From Alphaproteobacteria bacterium (GTDB lineage: Bacteria; Pseudomonadota; Alphaproteobacteria; Kiloniellales; J153): DNA of 5,817 nt. The position numbers and the translations under genes are program-made. The notes beneath the pieces were generated by a model. That model did not search any database. It was not told the DNA's origin and was given only the letters and a program-made list of their open reading frames with translations. The stretch covers positions 1 to 5,817 of the forward strand of contig RFLL01000152.1 of the NCBI GenBank assembly GCA_003693905.1. The letters run 5' to 3'. Shown one piece after another: positions 1-5,525 of the stretch (the stretch's first letter is position 1; each line of letters starts with the position of its first letter).

Positions 1-763
1 GTGTCGCGGTCCATTCATAGACCTGCCCGGCGGCATCGAGCAGCCCGAAGGGGCTGGCGCCGGCGGGATAGCTGCCGACCGGCGTGGTATCGAACGGCCC
101 CTGATCGTGACTGTTCAGGCGCGCGGGATCCCACACATTGCCCCAGGGAAACCAGCGGCCGTCGGTGCCACGCGCCGCCTTTTCCCATTCCCGTTCGCTC
201 GGCAGCCGCCAGGTTCGCCCGCTCACCGCGGACAACCATGCAGCATAGGCCTGCGCGTCGGCGTGAGAGACCAGAACCACCGGATGATCCGCCCGACCCG
301 GCGGTGGCGCACCGGTGGTCCAGGCATGGCGACGGGTACGCCGGTAGGGATGAATCAGGCGATAGCTGCGCCATGTCTGCGGATCGACGTCGGGAACCGG
401 ATGCCCGGTCGCGGTGACGAAGGCCGCGTACTGAGCGTTGGTAACGGGGGTCTGGGTGATGGCGAAGGCATCGAGAGTCTCGCTGTGGCGCAGCGGCTCG
501 TTCTCGTACCAGCGCCATTGGCGGGTGCGGCTGTGGCCGTAGGCCGCTTCGTCGAGACGGTAAGCCATCTCGCGTTCGGCCCGGTCGGAACCGGCGATGA
601 ATGGTCCGGCCGGGACCGGAACGAGTTCGGGGACGGGGATCGCCCCATCGGCGGCGGCCGTCGCCGGGGCCGGGCGTCCCCAGCTCAAGCCCCCGATGGC
701 GCTCAGCGCCAGCCCCAGAAGAACCGGCCGCCGGGCGAGATCATGACGCAAGACCCGGCTCAT
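1..763 (-). CDS. Secreted formylglycine-generating-enzyme (SUMF1) domain protein, C-terminus off the left edge
   Basis: This is 254 codons of an open frame that continues past the window edge. Residues 1-37 form an export signal with an Arg-Arg pair ahead of a hydrophobic stretch (ARRPVLLGLALSAIGGL, 10-26) and an Ala-rich cleavage region near TAAAD, so it is Tat-like or Sec. The remainder is a FGE-sulfatase domain: VPVPAGPFIAGSD (48-60), FAITQTPVTNAQYAAFV (100-116), RLPSEREWEKAARG (186-199), FPWGN (205-209) and GLLDAAGQVYEW (240-251), all in family order. Family members either oxidise a sulfatase cysteine to formylglycine or carry out other iron- or copper-dependent oxidations and ligand binding. 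The cysteine region that separates true FGE from look-alikes lies beyond the edge, so the activity is unknown. The ATG at 763 is the only nearby in-frame start, with AAGGA 11 bases upstream. It is probably transcribed separately from the operon at its right. Confidence 0.88.
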   Translation of the reverse strand, partial: MSRVLRHDLARRPVLLGLALSAIGGLSWGRPAPATAAADGAIPVPELVPVPAGPFIAGSDRAEREMAYRLDEAAYGHSRTRQWRWYENEPLRHSETLDAFAITQTPVTNAQYAAFVTATGHPVPDVDPQTWRSYRLIHPYRRTRRHAWTTGAPPPGRADHPVVLVSHADAQAYAAWLSAVSGRTWRLPSEREWEKAARGTDGRWFPWGNVWDPARLNSHDQGPFDTTPVGSYPAGASPFGLLDAAGQVYEWTAT

Positions 764-789
764 CGTTTCCGCGATCCTTTCACCGCCAT
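760..789 (-). other. Possible nine-codon leader peptide upstream of the SUMF1-domain gene
   Basis: A short frame (MAVKGSRKR, then TGA) begins at 789. Its stop overlaps the start of the SUMF1-domain gene as ATGA. It has a better Shine-Dalgarno (GGGGGA, 5 bases before its ATG) than the main gene, whose AAGGA is 11 bases from the start. That arrangement would permit translational coupling. It may also be chance: short frames are frequent and this peptide matches nothing I recognise. Confidence 0.25.
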
Positions 790-837
790 GCGTTTCCCCC
801 AAGTTCCCGCAGCTGGTGCAGAAGGGGCGCAGGGGCG

Positions 838-866
838 ATTACACCACCCCCATTCCGGCTTGAGAA
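838..866 (-). promoter_or_regulatory. Candidate sigma-70-type promoter for the SUMF1-domain gene
   Basis: Reading the minus strand, TTCTCA (866-861, four of six matches to TTGACA) is followed by a 17-base spacer and TGTAAT (843-838, five of six matches to TATAAT). It lies within the 150-base gap between the operon's last stop and the SUMF1-domain start, giving a 5' leader of roughly 65-70 bases. The -35 overlaps a small hairpin (855-870). Confidence 0.35.
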
Positions 867-870
867 CCGG
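855..870 (-). other. Small hairpin downstream of the operon, weak terminator candidate
   Basis: On the minus-strand transcript, CCGGTT and AGCCGG (870-865 and 860-855) can form a six-pair stem, one pair being G-U, closed by the loop CTCA. It lies about 44 bases past the TAXI stop. There is no T-tract after it, so it is not a standard intrinsic terminator; it could stabilise the 3' end of the operon mRNA. Confidence 0.2.
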
Positions 871-913
871 GGATCCGGCGATTCAGGGGACGATGACGGA
901 AATGTGAGCCGGC

Positions 914-1945
914 TTACTTCTGCCACCCCCGTTCGCGATAGTAGCGCAGCGCGCCGTCGTGAAACGGCGCCGTGTTGACCGGGCCGATCATGTCCTCGAC
1001 GTCAAGTCCGCCGAGAACCGCGTGCTGTGCCTTGAAGCGGTCGAGATCGTCGAACACCGCCTTGACCAGCCTGTAGACGGTGGCGTCGGGAACCGTAGCC
1101 GTCGTGACCAGAGTGGCGCGCACGCCGTAGCTGGGAACCGGCTGGTCGATTCCCGGGTAAAGGCCGCCCGGAATCGTTGCCGGCGCATAAAACGGCCAAT
1201 CGGCGATCAACCGTCGCACCTTGGCCCCCGTCACCGCCACGATTCGCGCCCCGCAGCGCATCACCGCATCGGCGACGAGGCGGCTGGGATGGCTGAGCGG
1301 CACGATGGCCGCATCGATGCGCCGGGCACACAGGGCCTCGGGGACGTCCGGCGCGGCAAGCTCGCCTAGGCCTTCGAAATCGCGCCGGCGCCAGCCCAGC
1401 GCCTCGATCAGCCCCTCGGCCGCCACCCGCATGGCCGAATCGGGCGGGCCGAGGTTGACTCGCCGGCCCTTCAGGTCATCCAGGGCGGCAATGTCCGCCT
1501 CCGGATGCACCAGCACGGTAACCGGTTGCGCCTGAAGGGCGAAGACCGCCCGCAACTGCGTCCAGGGACGCCCGTCGTCGGGCAGGCCGTCGTGCGTCGC
1601 CAGATACTGCCAGTCGGACTGGACCACGGCGAAGTCGATTTCACCCCGACGCAGGCGCGCCAGGTTGTCAGCCGAACCCGCGCTCGGCGCGACCAGGCAC
1701 GGCAGGCCGCCCGCCCCCTGTGCCCGGTTGAAAGCCGTGCACACCGCACCGCCAGCCAGATAGAAGGTGCCACCGACCGGTGCGGTGCCGATCACGGCCT
1801 CGACGCGCCGTGCCGGCGTCTCCTGGGCTTGCGCTTGCGCCTGTGCCTGCGCAGCGCCGCCCCCCGACGCCAGCACCAGCGCCAGCATCACCGCAAGCCC
1901 CACGGCCCGTCTGCTGCGGTGCGATGTTTTTCTAGGGCGCCGCAT
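914..1945 (-). CDS. TAXI-family TRAP transporter solute-binding protein
   Basis: The product is a 343-residue periplasmic receptor. A basic N-terminus and hydrophobic core (residues 14-28) form a signal peptide, followed by five Ala-Gln repeats (32-41). The mature part opens with VIGTAPVGGTFYLAGG (51-66), the glycine-rich start typical of TAXI proteins. It continues with APSAGSADNLARLRRGEIDF (86-105) and VVQSDWQY (107-114), also characteristic, and has normal family length. TAXI receptors feed small organic acids or amino acids to a TRAP membrane permease; no permease gene is in this window. The ATG at 1945 was chosen because an upstream extension of the frame reads antisense-like Pro/Arg-rich sequence inside the preceding gene, while 1945 gives a proper signal peptide. 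The start overlaps the BKACE stop by 14 bases and lacks a clear Shine-Dalgarno, so translation is probably coupled. The ligand cannot be told from sequence. Confidence 0.93.
   Translation of the reverse strand: MRRPRKTSHRSRRAVGLAVMLALVLASGGGAAQAQAQAQAQETPARRVEAVIGTAPVGGTFYLAGGAVCTAFNRAQGAGGLPCLVAPSAGSADNLARLRRGEIDFAVVQSDWQYLATHDGLPDDGRPWTQLRAVFALQAQPVTVLVHPEADIAALDDLKGRRVNLGPPDSAMRVAAEGLIEALGWRRRDFEGLGELAAPDVPEALCARRIDAAIVPLSHPSRLVADAVMRCGARIVAVTGAKVRRLIADWPFYAPATIPGGLYPGIDQPVPSYGVRATLVTTATVPDATVYRLVKAVFDDLDRFKAQHAVLGGLDVEDMIGPVNTAPFHDGALRYYRERGWQK
1823..1852 (-). repeat. Five-copy hexanucleotide repeat coding Ala-Gln in the TAXI signal region
   Basis: Five tandem GCN-CAR units encode AQAQAQAQAQ at residues 32-41 of the TAXI receptor. 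The third bases vary between units (GCG/GCA/GCC, CAG/CAA), so the peptide pattern is more regular than the DNA. The repeat sits at the signal-peptide cleavage zone and offers several overlapping Ala-x-Ala sites. Confidence 0.85.
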
Positions 1946-2786
1946 CGCACCGCACGGAAGTCGTTGCGACCAAGGCACGGGCCTGGTCGGCATCGGCCAG
2001 AGGCCGGCCGATGGCCGCCGCGGCGGCGGCGGCGGCGGCGACCAGGGCCGCGTTGTCTGGCGCCACCCGCCCGTCGGGCAGGTGCAGGTTGTTCTCGAAC
2101 CCGACCCGCACATGGCCGCCAAGTGCCGCCGCGGCCGCGGCACAGGCGATCTCGTAGCGGCCGAAGGCGCACATCGCCCACACGTGCCCGGCCCCGTTGG
2201 CCGTCATGAAGGGCAGCAGATCGCCCGGCTGCGAGCGCTGGCCCGACGCATAGCGTCCGAGCACGAAAAGGACGAAATGCGGACCGTCGGGCACGATGCC
2301 GCGCCGGACCAGATCGTCGAAGCGGGCGACATCGTCGGGTGCATAGAGAATGTATTGCGGCTGAATGGCTTCGCGGCGCAACCAGGCGAAGAAGTCGGCC
2401 GCCGCCCCCTCGTGCGCGGCGTCGGGCACCAGTTCACGCACCGCCAGGCTGACTGCTTCCGGCCGCACGGCACGTACCACCGCCATCTGCTGGTCCGGCG
2501 TATAGCGCCCGACCGCCTCCGTCGTCACCTGCACGATCAGGCGCCGCCCGACCTCGCGCCGCAGCGCGGCGATGGCCTCCCTGTAGGTGTCGACATCCAG
2601 CGAGTGGCGGCCGTCGCGGTCGCGCACGTGGAGATGGATCATCGCCGCCCCGGCCTCGGCACATACCGCGGCACAGCGCGCAATCTCGGGGATCGTGATC
2701 GGCACCGCCGGGTGATCGGCCCGGGTCTTGCGCGCACCGTTGGGCGCCACCGCCAGGATGAGCGGCGTCCATCCCGCCTGCTGCAT
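1932..2786 (-). CDS. Beta-keto acid cleavage enzyme (BKACE, DUF849 family)
   Basis: This 284-residue protein is a TIM-barrel metalloenzyme family member. The family condenses a beta-keto acid with acetyl-CoA and splits it into acetoacetate and a new acyl-CoA. Visible motifs are the APNGARKT strand (14-21), the metal ligand pair in MIHLHVRD (49-56; H51, H53), [16 protein letters not shown] (86-101), [10 protein letters not shown] (174-183), and RVGFENN (227-233), with E231 the expected third metal ligand. Compared from memory with Kce of lysine fermentation, Glu14 is Arg19 and Asp231 is Asn232, so the substrate probably differs. The start is uncertain. ATG 2786 gives a family-like N-terminus, but GTG 2810, eight codons upstream, overlaps the aminotransferase stop as GTGA and has AGG seven bases before it. 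The gene is second in the operon. A nine-alanine run lies near the C-terminus (250-258). Confidence 0.92.
   Translation of the reverse strand: MQQAGWTPLILAVAPNGARKTRADHPAVPITIPEIARCAAVCAEAGAAMIHLHVRDRDGRHSLDVDTYREAIAALRREVGRRLIVQVTTEAVGRYTPDQQMAVVRAVRPEAVSLAVRELVPDAAHEGAAADFFAWLRREAIQPQYILYAPDDVARFDDLVRRGIVPDGPHFVLFVLGRYASGQRSQPGDLLPFMTANGAGHVWAMCAFGRYEIACAAAAAALGGHVRVGFENNLHLPDGRVAPDNAALVAAAAAAAAAIGRPLADADQARALVATTSVRCDAAP
2013..2039 (-). repeat. GCC/GCG trinucleotide run coding nine alanines in BKACE
   Basis: A near-perfect (CGG)n tract on the plus strand reads as Ala250-Ala258 on the minus strand. It falls in the last helical part of the protein, after the metal-binding glutamate. Length change by slippage would add or remove alanines without shifting the frame. 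Confidence 0.75.
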
Positions 2787-2806
2787 GTCCGATTCGCCGT
2801 TCGTAC

Positions 2807-4153
2807 TCACGCCGGCGCCTGCCCCTGCGCGTCCGCCACGGCGGCGTCGATCGCCGCGCCCAGAATGTCGACGATGGCCGCCACGTGGGCGTCTTCGACG
2901 ATGAAGGGAGGGGCCAGCAGCACATGGTCGCCGCGCCGGCCGTCGATGGTGCCCCCGGAAGGATAGCACATCAGCCCGCGTTCCATCGCCGCCGCCTTGA
3001 TCCGGGCATGCATCTGCAACGCCGGGTCGAACGGCGCCATGGTTTCGCGTTCGGCGACGATCTCCAGTCCCAGGAACAGGCCGCGCCCGCGCACGTCGCC
3101 GACATGGGGGTGCCGGCCGAAGCGTTCCTCCAGCAGCGCGCGCAACCGCGCGCCCTGGCGTTTCACATTGTCGAGCAGATGGTCGCGCTCGACGGTCTGC
3201 TGCACGGCCAGGGCGGCGGCGCACGCCGTGGCATGACCGATATAGGTGAAGCCGTGCTGGAAGAACCCGCTGCCACCGGCGATCGCGTCGTAGATCCGGC
3301 CCGCGGTCAGCACCGCCCCGATCGGCTGATAGCCACCCCCCAGGCCCTTGGCGCAGGTCACCAAGTCGGGCGCCACGCCATCCTGCTCGCACGCGAACAG
3401 GGTCCCGGTGCGACCCATGCCCGACATCACCTCATCGAGGATCAGCAGCACTCCGTACCTGTCGCAGATTTCGCGGATGCGCTTGAAGTAGCCAGGCACC
3501 GGCGGCACCGCGCCGGAGGTTGCGCCGACCACGGTTTCGGCGATGAAGCCGATGACGGTGTCCGGCCCGAGACGCAGGATTTCCGCTTCCAGCTCGTCGG
3601 CGACACGGCGGCCGAAATCGACCTCGCTTTCGCCCGGTTCACCGTAGCGGAAATGAAAACAGGGGGCGATATGGCTGACCTCGATCAGCAGCGGCCTGTA
3701 GACCGCCCGGCGCGCCACGCTGCCTCCAACCGCCAGGGCACCCAGGGTGTTGCCGTGATAGCTCTGGCGCCGGGCGATGAAGTGGCGCCGCTGCGGCTGG
3801 CCGATCTCGACGAAATACTGGCGTGCCAGCTTGAGCGCGGTCTCGTTGGCCTCGGACCCGCCGGAGACGAAATAGACCCGCTCCATCCCGGCCGGTGCGC
3901 GCGCGATCAGATGATCGGCCAGCGCCTCGGAGGCTTCGTTGGTGAAAAATCCCGTATGGGCATAGGCGATGCGGTCGATCTGGTCCTTGATCGCCTGAAT
4001 CACCGCCGGATGGCTGTGACCCAGACACGACACGGCCGCTCCGCCGGAGGCGTCGAGATACCGCCTGCCCTCACCGTCGATGACGTGGACCCCCTCGCCG
4101 CGCACCGCGACTGGATAGCGGTGCCTGGTATGGCGGTAGAAAACGTGCGACAT
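2807..4153 (-). CDS. Class III PLP-dependent aminotransferase (omega-aminotransferase type)
   Basis: The product is a 448-residue cytosolic enzyme of normal family length. It moves an amino group between an amine or amino acid and a keto acid through pyridoxal phosphate. The fold-type I class III marks are all present: the [15 protein letters not shown] phosphate-binding segment (97-111), SYHG (131-134), [15 protein letters not shown] (236-250) with D240 facing the cofactor ring nitrogen, [15 protein letters not shown] (267-281) with K269 as the Schiff-base lysine, and [10 protein letters not shown] (408-417). The ATG at 4153 has a strong Shine-Dalgarno (AGAGGAG, 4158-4164). An in-frame ATG at 4228 would add 25 Arg/Pro-rich residues unlike the family and was not used. 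It is first in the operon and its stop touches or lies just before the BKACE start. Substrate is not readable from sequence; the downstream BKACE suggests an amino acid giving a beta-keto acid. Confidence 0.95.
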   Translation of the reverse strand: MSHVFYRHTRHRYPVAVRGEGVHVIDGEGRRYLDASGGAAVSCLGHSHPAVIQAIKDQIDRIAYAHTGFFTNEASEALADHLIARAPAGMERVYFVSGGSEANETALKLARQYFVEIGQPQRRHFIARRQSYHGNTLGALAVGGSVARRAVYRPLLIEVSHIAPCFHFRYGEPGESEVDFGRRVADELEAEILRLGPDTVIGFIAETVVGATSGAVPPVPGYFKRIREICDRYGVLLILDEVMSGMGRTGTLFACEQDGVAPDLVTCAKGLGGGYQPIGAVLTAGRIYDAIAGGSGFFQHGFTYIGHATACAAALAVQQTVERDHLLDNVKRQGARLRALLEERFGRHPHVGDVRGRGLFLGLEIVAERETMAPFDPALQMHARIKAAAMERGLMCYPSGGTIDGRRGDHVLLAPPFIVEDAHVAAIVDILGAAIDAAVADAQGQAPA

Positions 4154-4167
4154 GAAGCTCCTCTTTC

Positions 4168-4190
4168 CCCCGAGGCGTCCCGGATCGGGG
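4168..4190 (-). other. Stem-loop just upstream of the aminotransferase ribosome-binding site
   Basis: In the minus-strand leader, CCCCGA (4190-4185) and TCGGGG (4173-4168) form a perfect six-pair stem with an 11-base loop, ending three bases before the AGAGGAG Shine-Dalgarno. It could influence translation start. In such GC-rich DNA a stem this short can occur by chance. Confidence 0.2.
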
Positions 4191-4275
4191 CGGCGGCGCG
4201 GACCGGTACGGATTCCGTGCAGGTCCATGTACGTGGGCCCTGTTCTAGCGCGCCCGTCTTGACCGCCGCAATCGC

Positions 4276-4303
4276 ATTGTACCCGGGGGGTGCGATTTGT
4301 AGT
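4276..4303 (-). promoter_or_regulatory. Candidate promoter for the aminotransferase operon
   Basis: Reading the minus strand, TACAAT (4281-4276) matches five of six -10 bases; ACTACA (4303-4298) is a weak -35 at a 16-base spacing. A transcript from here would have a leader of about 115 bases. A competing weaker option is TTGCGG (4271-4266) with TAGAAC (4247-4242) at an 18-base spacing. This site overlaps the candidate apt promoter, so the two could compete for polymerase. Confidence 0.3.
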
Positions 4304-4305
4304 AT
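4277..4305 (+). promoter_or_regulatory. Candidate promoter for apt
   Basis: TTGTAC (4277-4282, three of six matches) and TAGTAT (4300-4305, four of six) are separated by 17 bases and lie about 70 bases before the apt start. The match is modest, but this is the best-spaced pair seen in the divergent gap in this direction, and it sits within the inverted-repeat cluster. Confidence 0.35.
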
Positions 4306-4372
4306 CGCCCGGCTGCGCCGGTTTGGCGCGCAACCCGAAACCCGTGTTACGCCCGCGCGCCGGACTGGACAC

Positions 4373-4888
4373 ATGAATCTCAAGGACCACATCCGCACGA
4401 TTCCGGATTTTCCCAAGCCGGGAATCCTGTTCTACGACATCTCGACGCTACTGCGCCACGCCGGAGCATGGCAGGAAACGATGCGTCAGCTCGCCGACGC
4501 GGTGACACCGCATCGTCCCGACATTCTGGCCGGCATCGAATCGCGCGGCTTTCTGGTCGCCGCACCGCTGGCGCTCAAGCTCGGCCTCGGGTTCATCATG
4601 GTGCGCAAACAGGGCAAGCTGCCCGGCGCCACGGTTCCTTATACCTACGATCTGGAATACGGCACCGACTCGATCGAGGTCCAGGCCGACGCCATCGCCC
4701 CGGGCCAGCGCGTGGTCGTGCTCGACGATCTATTGGCCACCGGCGGCACGATGAACGCCGCGGTGCAGCTTCTGCGCCAATGCGGCGCCGAGGTCATGGG
4801 GGCGGCGTGCCTGATCGAACTCGCCTTTCTCAACGGTCGCGCCAATCTCGACATCCCGATCTCGACCCTGGTCAGCTACGACGAGTAG
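4373..4888 (+). CDS. apt: Adenine phosphoribosyltransferase
   Basis: The 171-residue cytosolic enzyme converts adenine and PRPP to AMP and pyrophosphate in purine salvage. It shows the whole Apt pattern: [18 protein letters not shown] (10-27), AGIESRGF (53-60), VRKQGKLPG (77-85), [11 protein letters not shown] (92-102), and the PRPP-binding loop [14 protein letters not shown] (114-127) with its paired aspartates. Length is typical. The ATG at 4373 was chosen because the family begins a few residues before IPDFPKPG. The frame is open for some 1,490 bases upstream, but that stretch is antisense to the aminotransferase and not protein-like. The Shine-Dalgarno is weak (GGA about six bases before the start). 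It is divergent from the catabolic operon and converges on the small secreted protein, leaving 75 bases between stops with no clear T-tract terminator. Confidence 0.97.
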   Translation: MNLKDHIRTIPDFPKPGILFYDISTLLRHAGAWQETMRQLADAVTPHRPDILAGIESRGFLVAAPLALKLGLGFIMVRKQGKLPGATVPYTYDLEYGTDSIEVQADAIAPGQRVVVLDDLLATGGTMNAAVQLLRQCGAEVMGAACLIELAFLNGRANLDIPISTLVSYDE

Positions 4889-4963
4889 ACGCCTGCCGGG
4901 CATCCGCGGTCCCTTTGGCACCCCCGCTTTACAGATCGGGCGGCCGCAAATGCCGGCCGGTCA

Positions 4964-5275
4964 TCAGGTCCGGGTCGTGTCGCTTTCCGGCTCGACCGGC
5001 GCCTCGGGCGGCGGCAGGCGCTTGCGCCGGATGATGATATCACCGTCCTCGGTGACCTCGGGCAGCTCGTACTGCGGGATCGACCGGAACAGCATCTCCA
5101 GCGCCCGAAGCAGTCGCTCCATCGCATCGCGGGCCATTTCCTCGGCCCGTTCGCGCGTGGTGGGATCGGATTCCCGGGTCTGCGCCGGTGCCGGAACGCC
5201 GGCGACGCCCCAGATCAGAGCCGCCAGACTCGTGGCCGCGACCATACCGCGGCACATGCGTATCCACCTTGCCAT
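4964..5275 (-). CDS. Small secreted protein of unknown function with a YxxPEV/GDIIIRR tail
   Basis: This 103-residue protein has a signal peptide (residues 1-31: basic start, hydrophobic core 11-27, likely cut after APA). A charged, probably helical segment follows (36-65, rich in Arg/Glu/Met/Leu: RERAEEMARDAMERLLRALE), then a conserved-looking block YELPEVTEDGDIIIRRK (69-85) and a Pro/Glu-rich tail. I recall similar small proteins in other Alphaproteobacteria, some labelled 'AAA+ family ATPase'. That label is not supported here: there is no P-loop and the protein is too short. The ATG at 5275 has an excellent Shine-Dalgarno (AAGGAG, 5281-5286) at five bases and produces a proper signal peptide; the longer open frame upstream has none. 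It would be periplasmic or envelope-associated. Function is unknown. Confidence 0.85.
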   Translation of the reverse strand: MARWIRMCRGMVAATSLAALIWGVAGVPAPAQTRESDPTTRERAEEMARDAMERLLRALEMLFRSIPQYELPEVTEDGDIIIRRKRLPPPEAPVEPESDTTRT

Positions 5276-5326
5276 GTTCGCTCCTTCGCATTGATCCGGG
5301 GCGCCCCGCACCTGCAAGGCACGCCT

Positions 5327-5345
5327 ATGGTAATAAATAGTATAC
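5327..5345 (-). promoter_or_regulatory. AT-rich patch with a candidate -10 for the small secreted protein
   Basis: A 19-base AT-rich stretch stands out in otherwise GC-rich DNA. On the minus strand it contains TATACT (5344-5339), five of six matches to a -10 box, about 65 bases before the gene. No acceptable -35 is found at 16-18 bases, so the promoter may need an activator or another sigma factor. Confidence 0.3.
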
Positions 5346-5385
5346 GACGTCCTGTCCGCCGCCATCCGGGGCCGTCCTGACGCCG

Positions 5386-5405
5386 TTTCGACGTCATTTC
5401 GACGT
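5386..5405. repeat. TTTCGACGT direct repeat with an 11-base period
   Basis: TTTCGACGT occurs at 5386-5394 and 5397-5405, one helical turn apart. A further CGACGT core lies at 5345-5350, 44 bases from the first core (four turns). They sit upstream of the candidate -10 for the small secreted protein and in front of the divergent amidase, so a regulator site is possible. Confidence 0.4.
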
Positions 5406-5525
5406 GGGGTCGATCTCGACAATGACGGCAAAGCATGTCACCAATTTGACCGACTTCACCGGTTGCCGGCCGCGAACGAATGCTCAGGGAAGGCACGTAC
5501 GCACAAACAAAAAGGGGGAGCGCCC

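Larger units (their letters stand above)
4270..4308. promoter_or_regulatory. Inverted-repeat cluster in the divergent promoter region (possible operator)
   Basis: AATCGCA (4270-4276) and TGCGATT (4291-4297) are perfect seven-base inverted copies separated by 14 bases. The second copy also pairs with ATCGC (4304-4308) as GCGAT-N7-ATCGC. The three half-sites cover the candidate promoters of both the operon and apt, as expected for a regulator-binding site. No regulator gene is in the window. Confidence 0.35.

Noticed and set aside
107..907. Plus-strand 266-residue open frame
   Set aside because: It is antisense to the SUMF1-domain gene, whose conserved motifs prove the minus frame; the plus product shows no family features.
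1946..2143. Upstream extension of the TAXI protein by 66 residues
   Set aside because: It overlaps the BKACE coding sequence, is Pro/Arg/Cys-rich, and would bury the signal peptide.
1505..2966. Overlapping plus-strand frames of 234 and 399 residues
   Set aside because: They are antisense to the TAXI and BKACE genes, with biased Arg/His/Pro composition and no domain.
2811..3392. Upstream extension of BKACE by about 200 codons
   Set aside because: It lies inside the aminotransferase gene in another frame and reads as Arg/Gly/Ala-rich sequence. BKACE is full length without it.
2885..4372. Long plus-strand open frame in frame with apt, suggesting a 667-residue fusion protein
   Set aside because: The upstream part is exactly antisense to the aminotransferase, matches no family, and Apt is complete at 171 residues from 4373. 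Absence of stops follows from high GC.
4889..4963. Bidirectional terminator between apt and the small secreted protein
   Set aside because: Only short imperfect stems (for example CCCG/CGGG at 4923-4940) were seen, without T-tracts on either side.
5276..5431. 52-residue N-terminal extension of the small secreted protein
   Set aside because: The ATG at 5275 has an ideal Shine-Dalgarno and begins a signal peptide; the extension crosses the AT-rich promoter-like patch.
5446..5468. TTGACC at 5446 as -35 of an amidase promoter
   Set aside because: No -10-like sequence occurs at 16-18 bases downstream; that region is GC-rich.
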